Source: Chromera velia
Taxonomy: Eukaryota > Sar > Chromeraceae
Length of the DNA stretch: 30,000 nucleotides
Assembly: GCA_018398765.1 (NCBI GenBank)
Contig: JAHBMJ010005838.1
Location: 1 to 30,000 of the forward strand
Reading direction: 5' to 3'
This document shows positions 9,686 through 20,100 of this stretch, piece after piece; within the stretch, counting starts at the first letter, position 1, and each line of letters begins with the position of its first letter. The position numbers and the translations under genes were made by a program. The notes beneath the pieces were generated by a model. It ran no database searches. It saw only the letters and a list, made by a program, of their open reading frames with translations, and was not told the origin of the DNA.

Positions 9686-12600
9686 GCTTCTACACTGTCA
9701 GAGAATGATGCACAATCTGCACGACTGCAAAGAGTGTTCTTTTTCTTCTGAAACTTCAGCACGAGCTAACTTGTCTGGAGAGTTTAAGCATTTGAAAAAA
9801 GAGACTGATAGGAATTCAGGTTCCCTCAGTCATCCGTCTGCACTTTGGAAATGACGAAAATAGGGGGGAGGTCGCGGAAAAGAGGCCTCGAGATACCATC
9901 ATTGGTCCATCAACAGGCACGTGATGCATAAACTGACAGACTACCACTGACAGCCATAGAACTCTAGCAGCCAACCGGCACTGCATGAGCATCATTGCAT
10001 GAGCCATGCACGAATAGCAGGAGACGGCATGGAGACGGCACATGCGCACGCTTCACGTACGCCCGCTCATGCCCCGGCCGCCCCGCGCCCGCCCCGATGC
10101 ATCTGACGCACTCCGTGCGAATGGCCCGGAAAGCGATCAAAATTAACTCCATTTGTTTTGACCCTTACTCATGTTATGTTAAGTACCCCCTCAGCTTTGT
10201 TAGAACGAACGTCCTGGTTACATGAGCAGCAGTGAGATTGTATGGAGACAAATGCATAGGGCCGACCTTATGCAGTTGTGCGCCGCCAATCATTGTCACC
10301 TTGCATGCGCGGTGCATATTCTCATCTGATTTGTTCTGGTCTCTAGTCGGTGCATGTGAGTCCATACATAGATTATTCTCGTAAAGGTTCAATTTGGAGA
10401 CATGGCGTACATACGACACCATCAGTCCGCGCGCGTGCACGCGTCGCCGTGAGGACCGATCAATCCATCTACGCGTACCGTTTGATCTGTTGTGCAACTG
10501 TTGTGCATGTGTTGTTGGCGATCGACTTCATGCATTGTAATGAGTGCCTGGATAACACTTGTACATCAACAAATTGGGAAATGGGCGATTCAATTAAGAA
10601 GTGGTAGATGTGCATTTCTCAAAGGGCCCATCGATGCATGGCGAGCCGATTAGTCGATCGACTGTCGAGATTGATCGATCGACTTTCACTCTGCGTATTA
10701 ATTCCATCCTGCCTCGATCGATTAAGCCTCTTTATGGTACTACTCAGGTTAGTCCTTTTGATTGACAGACTTTTGTATATATGTATGGACTTCGGACATT
10801 AGGTCATCAGGTCACAGCATCATCCTTTGGCTTTCTGTTTCTAGTCTGTCTGCTAAGAACTAGCTCTTTGCTTTTGATTCCTATACTTCTCCGTCGGTCC
10901 ATCTCGACCATCCTCATTATCTTATAAGCTTTATTTCCGGGACATGCATCTGCGTGCGTCAAATTTTTCAATCGAAGATTCAGCATGCTTGACGTACATA
11001 CACGCGCTCCCACCTCAACTCTTTGTAAATACCCCTCAGGTATGCTTTCCGGGCCATATATAGGACCCACCCACCCTCGAAGCCCCTGCACTCTGCCAGA
11101 AAGCGGAAAAAAAGTTGAAGAGATATGGTGAAATATGGGTGGATTCCCGGTGGAAAGAGGAAGTCAGTTAAAGAGGGTAGATAAGTTGGGTCTTCTCTTA
11201 ATTTTGGTCTTTCTCTCTATCAAAGAGTCCATTTCTGTCTTGGCTTATCTTAGCTAAGGGTGGCCGTTGTCAAGGGAAAAGATTCAAAAAAATCTTGTGA
11301 AGGTTTTGTTTTATCTCCCCTCTCTCCATTTCATTCTTCTATCTCCTTTTATTTTTGAGTCGTCCCGAGTATCCTCAAGTTAAGGGCATAAGTGATAAGC
11401 CACACATGATTCCACATATCAGAGCGGGGTCAGGAATTACAATACGTGTACTAGAAATACCTTAAAACTTTTTTTTTTGTCCCCCACCCGCCCCCACCTA
11501 GAAAATTCTATGCAGTTATATAAAGTAAAAGTTATAAAAATTATAAAAACTGTAAAACGTGTCACAGTTAATTGACAGTTTGAATCTTTCAATATTGGAA
11601 TACTGTTGCATGAACTAAACTCTAAACTAAACAGACTAGTCACTAAACTACCAAAAAAAACTGGATTAATTCTAAAGATGCTAGCCTAGATGCTAGCCAA
11701 TGACTCGGCGAAGATTATTGCAGTGCAGATCGATACAGATAGATACAGATTGCTAGGCAGATTGATTACAGTTACAAGCATGATTAACTGATCAATTTAC
11801 AATCATAATAATTATATAAAAAAGGTGTGTAACCGTATTTTCTGAGAAAGGTGAACGTCGGCTTTGTTTGACTGTTTTTTCTTCTGCAACTCTCTCATAT
11901 CGTCATCATTCACCATCCCAACTCGTCCCGGCAGTGCACTATTTTTCCTAGCCTCTTTAGTCAGCTTCAACAGCTTGCACTGTTGGTGGATTCTGAACCA
12001 TGCACAGCTGTAGGAGAGCTTGAAACGCAGGCTGAGGAGCTTATAATATGGCACCGTGCGGCACTTCTCGCTCGTTATACAGTGGGACTCGGACGATCGA
12101 GGCTTGTACTCTCATTATTGTATACCTAGGACTGAATAGATCAATCCTAGTACGCAGTGGTTTGCTAGCTAGCTATAGCTAGTTATCCTAAGTTATCCTA
12201 AGGTACGTGCATGGTGCTTTGTCCCTCCTGTCCAGCCGTCTTGTGGCGTCCAGACAGAAGGTAAAATGACGAGAAGAACCTAGGGAAGGTTAAGAGAAGG
12301 AATGTGAGCAACACTAACTTAAGCAACACCTTACAGGTTCATGTAAACCAGGTTTCAATCCTACTTTAACTCTAGGAGGTTCTATTGAGCTTTGTCTTCA
12401 CTGACAGACTTTTTCTGACTCCACATGAATCCAACTCAATAGATTCAACTAGAGATTCAATGACTTTGGCTGACTTCAACTCGAACCTGGCAACCTGCTG
12501 TAGGATGTTGCTCAGACAACATGTTGCTAAAGAGGCCAAACGTTGACTTGCATGCATGTGCAGAGCTTTGAGTGCGACATATACAGGCAGACTGCGTATA

Positions 12601-13020
12601 CACACAGCGGCAGAGTATGGCGTCGGCACGCAGGCTCATTCAAATGCAACGTATGCGAGGGCTCAGAGGGTGGCGCCACAGGGTAGGACTCCACAATGGG
12701 CAATCAGATGGCAATCACTTACCATGCCCCTAGCTTTGCAATATGACTTGAATCATCAAGTTGAATGCTCACAGACTGCCCTTAGCAGCTATTGGTGGCC
12801 TAGTCATTGGGTTTTAATAGCTGTTGGGTTAAGTCACATCATCATCATACGACGATTATACGTATATGAACAATAAAAACAGCGTACCAAAGATAAAAAG
12901 TTTTAGACCAATTGTGGTATAACCTAGCTAATATATACCTATGTTATGCATTATTATGTATAGGCAGCATAGCTTAGGCTAACCTCCCTAAACTTAAGTA
13001 CCACTTAAAAAATATAATCA
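9686..13020. other. Long intergenic region, no supported gene
   Basis: Begins with the 5' flank of the ankyrin gene. Frames are all under about 110 codons and show no motifs. Visible structure includes a GC-rich patch (10035-10100), many ATCGAT/GATCGATC palindromes near 10640-10730, a T-run and AT-rich stretch at 11440-11640, and short tandem duplications such as GCTAGCTAGCTATAGCTAG and a doubled TTATCCTAAG near 12160-12200. A 36-bp segment at 10100-10135 recurs at the right end of the window. Confidence 0.55.
10100..10135 (+). repeat. Dispersed 36-bp repeat, copy 1
   Basis: Starts CATCTGACGCACTCC and ends GAAAGCG. It matches 29922-29957 at 32 of 36 positions; all four differences are G here against A there. 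Weaker similarity continues for about 40 bases downstream. Confidence 0.7.
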
Positions 13021-14747
13021 AGATGATCTTTATCTGCGATATTGTTTTTCAAGAGACCATCCACGCCTGCGGCATAGACGGTCATGATTAAGACACCGTC
13101 CAGATATGCGGCTTTGGCTTTCAAGGCACCTTAAATGATCCGCGCCTGCGGCGCAGTGATGGAAAATCTAGACAACCATACAGTAAGCACAACTGTTGCT
13201 AGACTGAAAAGCACTTGGCAACCAAGCTTATAAGATTGAGTCTTTGTCTACTATGGTCAGCAACCAATCCACGAGAGTTTAACAGGCCGGAAACCAGCGT
13301 GGAAGATATTCCTACACGTACGAAGAAAAAGGATCTGTCCATCCACATCAAGCACAACACTTCCGACAACGTTGCATAACACGTACTTTGTAATACAAAC
13401 ATGTATCATTCACTGAGTTAGACATGCATGCATGCATCGATTCTTTGATCGAATTCTTTACTGACTCGCCGCACTGGCTCGAAATGCGCGCGCGATCGCA
13501 TGAAGATGTGGGAAAGTCAGTTAAACTCATTCACTCCTGATGCATAATACGACCACTCGCCTCCATCTCGGACCTGGCAATCAATTTCTATCAAGTTCTA
13601 TGCATACAGCATCACTTCAGCGATGCATTCACTTGAATGAATGAATGAATGAATGAATAAATGAATGAATGAATGAATAAATGAATGAATGAAGTTAGCT
13701 TTGCTAGAGTGGAGCCGTACTCCCAGCAGCCCATGAACTTACTGTCTGGAAGTTGAAACCGTAGTGCACCGTTTCTTTCTTCACCGATCCTGTCATTTAA
13801 TCATAAGTCATCATCACGCAGACTTTCAAGCTTATCCAAAAATGCGGCTTAAACTTTCAAGTGGTAGTTAGGGCTAGCTACTTAGTTTGGGCTAGTTAGT
13901 TACTAGACTGCTTACATTACCACTGTACTACGTGACTGTAGTAGAGCTAGGGCTGACCTCAGAGGCTCAGACCCCTTAATTCCCTCCCGTCCCTTTTTAT
14001 ACCTCTCATTACCTCCCTATATTTCCCAAAAGCTAGCCCAAAAGGTATGAGGTGCATGCCACTGCATTCCTGTCTAGATTCTCGTTGGGTTAACATATAG
14101 TGTAATGCCCCCTTCTAGCCCCCCTCCCCCCCCTCCCCAATCCAATGTAACTGGGTTACCAACAATCTTTAGTTCGCTGCCCCATATAAAACAATTATAA
14201 AAAATCTATTACAATCTATTGCCTTAGAAATTTGCCTATTGGAGGCTGGATTGGAGGAAAAATGATTGATTAACGGTACGTAGTACCAAATATAGAAATG
14301 AACAGTAAAATAACTAGTAAAATAATTGGTAGAAAGCTGAGGCCGATCGGCTAGATTATAGCCTCGATAAGCTAATAGATAAGGACGCCGGTGCTTTTGA
14401 GTGTATGGTGAAGAAGTAGTGAGTGTTTGAATTTTCAAAATAGATAAGCATGTAGATAATACTTGACAATGACACCGTCACAGTGTGACGTGCACGCACT
14501 GGCAGTCTGGCACTCTGTGTGACTTTGTCACAGTCTTTGTGTGTAAGCATGTAGGCTTGTGCGTTTTTAGGCCTGCATAGCTTTGATGGATGCCTCGATC
14601 GACCCGACGACCCCTTCATTCTTCCAAACGTTTTCTTACGCACACCCTCATGTTTTGCTGAGCAGTCCTCCTTGACGCGCAATGCGCTGAATGTCAAGTG
14701 TTTGATGGGCGCCTTGATCAGACACCCTCGCTTACAGATGCTCTCTC

Positions 14748-14750
<3 letters not shown>
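13021..14750. other. Intergenic region with microsatellites and short repeats
   Basis: No supported gene. CGCCTGCGGC occurs twice (about 13064 and 13142) within a 120-bp patch. A TGAA/ATAA tetranucleotide run is at 13634-13692, a C-rich run near 14125-14140, and a pair of imperfect direct repeats starts with TTGATGG at about 14583 and 14701 (GATGGATGCCTCGATC against GATGGGCGCCTTGATC). The part near 14583-14750 probably lies downstream of the SPF45-like gene. Confidence 0.55.
13634..13692. repeat. (TGAA)n microsatellite with ATAA interruptions
   Basis: About 14 tetranucleotide units of AATG phase, interrupted twice by AATA. Confidence 0.9.

Positions 14751-14780
<30 letters not shown>
14751..14780. 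repeat. (CT)15 microsatellite
   Basis: Uninterrupted CT/TC run followed by a GT-rich run, 50-80 bases beyond the stop codon of the SPF45-like gene; on the gene's strand it is (AG)n and probably lies in the 3' UTR or just downstream. Confidence 0.9.
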
Positions 14781-14784
<4 letters not shown>

Positions 14785-14832
14785 GTGTGTGTGTTTGTCT
14801 CTCTGTCTCTGTCTCTCTTTGAATTTTTTTTC

Positions 14833-16146
14833 TCATTCCTCATCCGCCCCCGGTTCCAAGATGTTCTGTGCGTACCGTTCATCGCTGAAAAAACGGGCCT
14901 TGACAGAACGCCCCCCGAAGAACCGCCCCTCAAAGGCCATGAGAGCCTTTATGGCCATGTCCTTCGACTCATATTCAAGAAAGATGCGCACAGCACGGTC
15001 ATCCGACACTGCTGCTGCCACATGAATTTTCACAGACAAAAGATTCCCAAATTTAATTCCCTCCTCTTGCACTTCCTCCTTCAGTTCTTCATCCACCTCC
15101 TCCTTTCCAACCATATTCAACAGAAGAACCACACGCGTGGGCGGACGATTGAACTGGACCGACCTCGGCCTCTTTGACGCTTCCGCATTTGCAGCAGCGC
15201 CGGGACCAACGAACCGGTCTTGGCCCTGTACAATCACACCCGACCGTTTATCCGTTTTCCGTGCCACCAGCGGAGCCGTCATCCCCTGTCTCTCCCTACC
15301 CAGCCCCTGCCCTGCCTGCCACCCCATCTTCTCCATGTACCTGGAGGCAAAGGGCTTCTTCGGGTCGACATCCATGGAACCTGCCCCTGGCCCAGTCGAA
15401 GCAGAGGGGGGCGAGGGGGCATCTGAAAATCCCAACCCGCTGCCGGGTGTGGCAACTGCAGGGACGCCACTGGGAGCAGGGGGGGATGCGGCCCCGGAAA
15501 GCATTGCCCTGCGCTTCCAGGCTTCCTCTCCTGACACATCGAGGGCACTGGAGGGGGGGGCATTCGCTCGTGCCTCCTCCCTCTCCCTCCGAAATCTTTC
15601 AAGCTCTTCTTGCTGTCTCCTCTCATTCTCTTCCTGCTGCCGTCTCCTGACTCGCTCCCTGATTACAATCTCATACTCATTCGGCCGCATCGGATCGTAC
15701 TCACTATGCAATTTCCGCATCAAATTGCCAGCCAAATTTGCTGCATTGTCGCTCTCTGCCATTAGCAGAGAGTCTTCTTCGGCTGTGGGAGAAGGTAGCG
15801 GGGAGACGTCACCCGAGGTGGGCTTGCGGTTCGATTTCAAGTCCTTACTCAGGGCCTTCTCCTTCCGTATCATCAGGGCAGCATGGGCTGATGCGCCTAT
15901 CTGGGGCATATACGGATTGTGCGAAAGCTTCTTTGGTTCTGCTCTTTTTGACATGACGCTTGTGGGAGGGGGGAGCAGAGCAGCGGCAGTGCGTGCAGCA
16001 GTCCACGCATCCTCCTTTTTGGTGTGTTCCTTCGGGGCCGAAGACGCAGGCCCTGCAGTGTCGGCTGAGGTCTCTCTCTTGACATCTACACTTGTCTCAC
16101 CTCCTGTGGAGGGAGGAGGCAAATTGCTGTAAAGCGAGTGCAACAT
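14833..16146 (-). CDS. RBM17: Splicing factor SPF45/RBM17 homologue (G-patch + UHM)
   Basis: A single uninterrupted frame of 437 codons, close to the length of known SPF45 proteins (about 400). I chose the ATG at 16146 (MLHSLYSNLPPP) because SPF45 proteins begin with a short Leu-Tyr segment; the frame extends to an ATG at 16224 that would add 26 basic/aromatic residues. Landmarks in order: EYDPMRPNEYE (about 149-159), a family signature; a charged Arg/Glu/Gln helix (about 166-194); a G-patch FASRYMEKMGWQAGQGLG (about 266-283); and a C-terminal RRM of UHM type, TRVVLLLNMVG (about 337) through AVRIFLEYES and GRFFGGRSVKARFF (about 407-420). The Arg-Phe-Phe in the last motif matches the R-x-F loop that binds ULM tryptophans of SF1, U2AF and SF3B1. 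Known family role: alternative 3' splice-site choice in the spliceosome (DRT111 in plants). It has no introns, unlike the gene at 1-3072. Confidence 0.92.
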   Translation of the reverse strand: MLHSLYSNLPPPSTGGETSVDVKRETSADTAGPASSAPKEHTKKEDAWTAARTAAALLPPPTSVMSKRAEPKKLSHNPYMPQIGASAHAALMIRKEKALSKDLKSNRKPTSGDVSPLPSPTAEEDSLLMAESDNAANLAGNLMRKLHSEYDPMRPNEYEIVIRERVRRRQQEENERRQQEELERFRREREEARANAPPSSALDVSGEEAWKRRAMLSGAASPPAPSGVPAVATPGSGLGFSDAPSPPSASTGPGAGSMDVDPKKPFASRYMEKMGWQAGQGLGRERQGMTAPLVARKTDKRSGVIVQGQDRFVGPGAAANAEASKRPRSVQFNRPPTRVVLLLNMVGKEEVDEELKEEVQEEGIKFGNLLSVKIHVAAAVSDDRAVRIFLEYESKDMAIKALMAFEGRFFGGRSVKARFFSDERYAQNILEPGADEE

Positions 16147-16985
16147 TCTCTTCCCTCCAGGAGGAACGGGCGCTGACGCAAACGAAAAGTGATAAACACA
16201 GAAATTAAACCACCGTCTCCTCAATCAACATCGATCGATCTCGAACCGTCAGTTGAGCAGCACGTGAGATCAACCGTTCCTGATCCTTTTAGAGTCGAAC
16301 TACTGACAAATGTGCATCTGCAGAATGCTTCAAACAGCAAGGGAACACACGCAAAATATATGAACACACCACATCACCCCCCCTGTCCTATTTGGAACCT
16401 CTATCTTTTTTGGCGGCGGCTCTCAAGCCCAATTAACCCGGCCCGGGGTGTTTTGCGCGGCGGCGGCCAGACCTCTGAGCAAAACCGAGGTTCGTTTTGC
16501 GCCGTCTCCATTGACTCACTGCCGCCCTCAACTACAACGTCCTCTTCTGGCAGGCAGTGAGGATGACAGCAAATGACCTACAGGCACTGACCACGCGACT
16601 GGCCATGGTCAACGGAAACATATATGTGTATAAGGAAAGCGAAAAAAAGAAGGCGATCGAAGTTTGTAGTCAAGTGAGAGAGACGTGCCGTCTCCAGCCG
16701 TCTCCTGCAAATTTCGCGAAGAAAGCAAACCAAACACTTCCAGAACTTCATCTACAATGTGCTCTGGCGTATTTTTTATAGTTGTGTACTCAGGAGTGTC
16801 TGTAGGTGGCCGTATTGCGCATGTACACGGGGCGATTTTCGCCTACCTCCGTGCCCTTTGCTCCTTCCAGTTTCGCTCTTCTGTCTTCTGTCCGGGAGAG
16901 ATGGAGGCTCGGGCTCGGAAAGAGGGGATTAGCAGTGTGAGCACCCGGTATCCAGAGTACCGTTTCGGCAGAGCTTCGCCCGGCT
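16147..16985. other. 5' flank of the SPF45 gene and left border of the repeat complex
   Basis: No supported gene. It includes a GC-rich patch AATTAACCCGGCCCGGGG followed by TTTTGCG and GCGGCGGC (16425-16468), related in the same orientation to 29729-29765. A GTCTCC motif is repeated at about 16690-16708, and its inverse (GGAGAC, GGAGATGG) recurs at about 29544-29573. Reading on the + strand, AGCCGTCTCCTGCAAATTTC resembles the reverse complement of the right border. Confidence 0.5.
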
Positions 16986-17004
16986 CGCTGGCACAATAGG
17001 TGGG

Positions 17005-17100
17005 TTTCCTTGCTCCCTTCCTTCCTTCCTTCCTTCTTTCCTTCGAAATCCTTCCCTTCTTCATTCCGCATCCTTCCTTCTCTCTTTCTTCCTCTCTCTG
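17005..17100. repeat. CT-rich (CTTC)n tract of the left arm
   Basis: Runs of CCTT and TTCC with an embedded GAAATCC, mirrored by the GA-rich tract containing GGATTCC near 29480-29515 on the right. Confidence 0.7.
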
Positions 17101-17276
17101 TGCCCCACTCTCTTGGCCCTGTGTTGGTGTGTGTCTCTGTTCCTCTCGCTCCGTATGTGTATGTATGTATCTATATGTGTATGTGTATCCCCCCTCGATG
17201 ATGACAGTGGTGTGCCTGCCGGGGCACACAGACATGTAGGCACTTAGGGAGGCACCACCGAAGGCACACAGGCCAG

Positions 17277-17440
17277 TGAGTCAGTCAGTCAGACAACCAA
17301 TCAGTCAACCAGTTAGTCAGTGAGTCTGTTAGTCAGTCAGTCAACCAGTCGAACAGTCAGCCAGTCAGCCGGTCAGTTAGTTAGTCAACCGGTCACTGAC
17401 AGTCAGTCAGTCAGTCAACCAATCAGTCAGTCAGTCAGTA
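17277..17440. repeat. (CAGT)n degenerate tetranucleotide array
   Basis: CAGT/CAGC/CAAC units in loose tetranucleotide register over about 160 bases. All six frames through it give only Ser/Gln/Val repeats. Confidence 0.85.
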
Positions 17441-17556
17441 TGTATGTATGTGCATATGTATGTATGTCCCCCCCCGATGATGAAAATGGTGTACCTGCCA
17501 CTGTTGAAGGGGGTAGACAGACATGTAGACACTCAAGGAGGCACTAAGGCAGGCAC

Positions 17557-17768
17557 AAGTCAGTCGGTCAGCCGCAGTCAGTCAACCAGTCAGTCAGTCA
17601 GCCAGTCAGAACGTCAGGCAGTCAGAAAGTCAGTCACTCAGAAAGTCAGGCAGTCAGCCGGTCAGCCAGTCAGCCAGTCAGTCAGTCAGTCAGTCAGTCA
17701 GTCAGCTAGTCAGAAAGTCAGTCAACCAGTCAATCGATCAGTCAGTCAGTCAGTCCGTCAGTCAGTCT
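17557..17768. repeat. (CAGT)n degenerate tetranucleotide array, second block
   Basis: Same unit as the block at 17277, separated from it by a copy of the C-run/GATGATG motif. It is followed directly by a (GT)n run at about 17781-17809. Confidence 0.85.
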
Positions 17769-17822
17769 GTGTCTATTTATGCGTGTGTGTGTGTGTGTGT
17801 GTGTGTGTCTGTGTGCTTTCTA

Positions 17823-18394
17823 CCCCCAGTCTCAATTTCCCATTCCTTCTGGTTCAAGAGGTATGCCTGCATGTCTGCATATTTTCCTCCTTCTCTGTGC
17901 AGGTCAGTTTTAGGGTGCACGGAGGTATAAGCAGTGGAGGGTGTTTTGCAGGTATAGGTGTCGACTTGACACAAGAGGGGGGGTTCGAGAGGCATAGGAT
18001 AGACGGCTTTCTGCCCCCAGTCTCACTGTCCCACTCTCTCTGATTCAAGAGGTATGCCTGCATGTCTGCATCTTTTCCTCCTTCTCTGTGCAGGTCAGTT
18101 TTAGGGTGCACGGAGGTATAAGCAGTGGAGGGTGTTTTGCAGGTATAGGTGTCGACTTGACACAAGAGGGGGGGTTCGAGAGGCATAGGATAGACGGCTT
18201 TCTGCCCCCAGTCTCACTGTCCCACTCCTCTGATTCAAGAGGTATGCCTGCATGTCTGCATCTTTTCCTCCTTCTCTGTGCAGGTCAGTTTTAGGGTGCA
18301 CGGAGGTATAAGCAGTGGAGGGTGTTTTGCAGGTATAGGTGTCGACTTGACACAAGAGGGGGGGTTCGAGAGGCATAGGATAGACGGCTTTCTG
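17823..18394 (+). repeat. Three tandem 190/191-bp repeat units
   Basis: Units begin at the CCCCCAGTCTCA motif at 17823, 18014 and 18205, with a fourth start at 18395. The three complete units are nearly identical. Each holds TGCCTGCATGTCTGCAT, a GTATAAGCAGTGGAGG stretch, GTCGACTTGACAC, and GGGTTCGAGAGGC. Frames across the units repeat the same peptide and are not genes. Confidence 0.95.
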
Positions 18395-18726
18395 CCCCCA
18401 GTCTCACTGTCCCACTCCTTCTGCTTGAAGATTTATTGCTGCATGTCTACACACTTTCTTGCTTCTCTCTGCAGCTTTGTCGGGAGGGCATAGAGGCGCA
18501 ATTCAGTGACGGTGTTTTATGCAGAAAGGGTTGGGTTTGTCGAGAGTAAGGGCGTTTAAGATAAACAGGATGGGCGGCTTTTCGATCTCCGTTGGACCGT
18601 CCTACTTAGTCCTACTTTCTCTGGATTGAGAGTGGTGTGAGCATGTCTGCATTATTATTTGACTCCCTTTTCTGCAGGTAGTACTTCAAAGTCAAGTACT
18701 CATAACTTTTGAACCAAAAGGAATTA
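18395..18726. repeat. Diverged 190-bp units and junction to the 200-bp satellite
   Basis: Two degraded copies (about 18395-18590 and 18591-18680) retain GCATGTCT(A/G)CA and CTTCTCTCTGCAG-like parts. At about 18690 the orientation of the related motif flips: CATAACTTTTGAACCAAAAGG reads on the + strand, whereas the 190-bp units carry the TTCTGGTTCAAGAGG version. This flip marks the inner turn of the inverted arrangement. Confidence 0.6.
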
Positions 18727-18731
18727 GAAGC
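18727..18731. repeat. Target site duplication GAAGC, left
   Basis: Five bases repeated at 25133-25137. The flanks joined without the element give ATTA-GAAGC followed by TCAAAATAAGACAG, which matches uninterrupted satellite units (for example near 27965, AGAAGCTGAAATTAAGACAG). Confidence 0.8.
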
Positions 18732-19085
18732 TGTGTGGGACTTACGTATGCCCTGTCGGCCCACCGGCGGGCGGCCCTGTGTCTGTTGTGTGTCCGCGCG
18801 GGCCTGCCAGCGCCGTATGTATTGAGACCGCGCGTGCGTTAATACAATTGATGTGCGTGACCGATGTACGATGGTTCTGTCTCTGTGCCTGATCGTTCGA
18901 TCGATTGATGACGTCATTGCCATAGCAGTGCAGACGTCAGCAGCAAGGCAGACTAACTAACAGAGTCTAGCTGCATGTGTGTACTCTCAGAAGTCTCTGT
19001 GTCTGAAGAATACCTATTCTTCTTATGGCTCTAAAAAGCCGCCACTGATAGATATTTAGCAGTCTCTGATTAGATATCAGTCCTA
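18732..19085 (+). repeat. 5' LTR of the chromovirus
   Basis: Begins TGTGTGGGACTTACG and ends ATATCAGTCCTA, 354 bp, pairing with 24776-25132. It differs from the 3' LTR by about 25 substitutions and one 3-nt indel, all substitutions being transitions by hand count. It holds a perfect CRE-like palindrome TGACGTCA (18909-18916), decayed in the other LTR, and a 7-bp hairpin GAAGAAT/ATTCTTC (19005-19022) preserved in both. Confidence 0.92.
18909..18916. promoter_or_regulatory. CRE/ATF-like palindrome in the 5' LTR
   Basis: TGACGTCA. In the 3' LTR the matching site has become TGATATCA, two transitions away. It may be a bZIP-type transcription site of the element's promoter; this is inferred from the motif alone. 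Confidence 0.35.
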
Positions 19086-19087
19086 CA

Positions 19088-19101
19088 AGGTAGCAGAGTG
19101 G
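19088..19101 (+). other. Primer-binding site, initiator tRNA-Met type
   Basis: AGGTAGCAGAGTGG begins two bases after the LTR end. It closely resembles the complement of the 3' end of eukaryotic initiator tRNA-Met (TGGTAGCAGAGG type, recalled from knowledge), with a first-base mismatch. The two-base spacer is usual for Ty3-type elements. Confidence 0.65.
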
Positions 19102-19163
19102 CCTTGTTCATTCCAGTGGCCACTTCTCTTTTCGAAAAGTGTGGTGACTTTGTTATCCTCCGG

Positions 19164-20100
19164 ATGGAGCTTGACACCTAGCTTGACACCGACGCTCGCG
19201 ACTCGAGTGCGGCCCTCCAGGAGGTGCGCGCTCTTTGTGCAGAGTTTGTAGAAGAACGGTCTGCAGTCCGGCGTACTTTGAAGAAGATTGCAGAAATGAT
19301 CTCGGAGCCAGTGAAGACACAGACTACCATAGCCTTAACGGATGCTTCCCCTGCCCAGAACTGGCTTGCGCCTGACACTCACACAGAGCTGCCGAGGGCT
19401 TGTCAGGTGAAAGTCCCCTCCGTATACTCAGGAGACCGGAGAGAAGTGAAGAATTGGACCTTGGAGATGTCTGGATACGTGGACTGCACGCATTGCCCGA
19501 ACAACTAGAAAGTTTTTGTTGCTTCGAGCTACTTGTCCCCTTCTTTGAAGAGATGGGTGAACAGGAAGCAGAGAGGCAATGGAACCTTCCACTCTTTCGA
19601 GGAATTCGCTGCTGCACTCGCGAAGAAGTTCATTGATCCCCTCGGACAAGATCATCTGAGGAATGAGTTGAAGGAGCTGCGGTACTCGAAGGATGAAGGA
19701 ATGGAGACGCATGGAGATGACTTCTTGGATATTGCAGAGGAGCTCGAACATACGACTCCTGACAAGCTAATCTACATGTTCAAGGAGTCTATCCCGAAAG
19801 ACATTCGCCTCGAGGTCACTAAGAAAGGATTGGAGATGCTCGAAGAGGCAATTGAGGCCGCGTGCATTGCAGCTGAGAAGACGGAAGGAAAGAGTCGGGG
19901 TGCCCACCGGAAGCAGTCTGGAAATGGAAGAGAAAATGGAAAGCATCACAGTAGCTCTTCCCAGGACAGTCCGGTTCCTATGCAGCTTGATGTACTGCAC
20001 CAACTCTCTCGACAACAGTGTCTGTGAGAAGGACGGTGTTTTCGTTATGACCAGACGGGACATCATTCCAATCGCTGTCCAAAGAAGAGAAAGGGTCAGT
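19164..20100 (+). pseudogene. gag: Chromovirus gag (capsid and degraded zinc knuckle)
   Basis: One reading frame from ATG at 19164 with stops at 19179 (TAG), 19506 (TAG) and 20025 (TGA). The retrotransposon gag domain is recognisable from VPSVYSGDRREVKNWTLEM through FEEFAAALAKKFIDPLG and LKELRYSKDEGMETHGDDFL to FKESIPKDIRLEV. A CCHC zinc knuckle follows at 20037-20078 in the same frame, after the TGA, but its second Cys is Tyr (TAT). Gag normally packages the element's RNA into particles; this copy is broken. Confidence 0.85.

Noticed and set aside
9964..12876. Several 60-107-codon frames in the intergenic region
   Set aside because: No motifs, no supporting splice pattern, overlapping frames on both strands; expected by chance.
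15137..16132. 331-codon + strand frame antisense to the SPF45-like gene
   Set aside because: It is a shadow of the - strand coding sequence; only the - strand carries the G-patch and UHM motifs.
17975..17995. tRNA gene suggested by GGTTCGA
   Set aside because: No acceptor or anticodon stems can be folded around it.
17320..18043. Frames of Ser/Gln/Val repeats and units with the repeated MQVSFRVHGGISSGG peptide
   Set aside because: Translations of the CAGT arrays and of the 190-bp tandem units; their lengths follow the repeat period, not gene structure.
17823..18394. Possible CRISPR-like array
   Set aside because: Whole 190-bp units are repeated without unique spacers, in a eukaryotic context.
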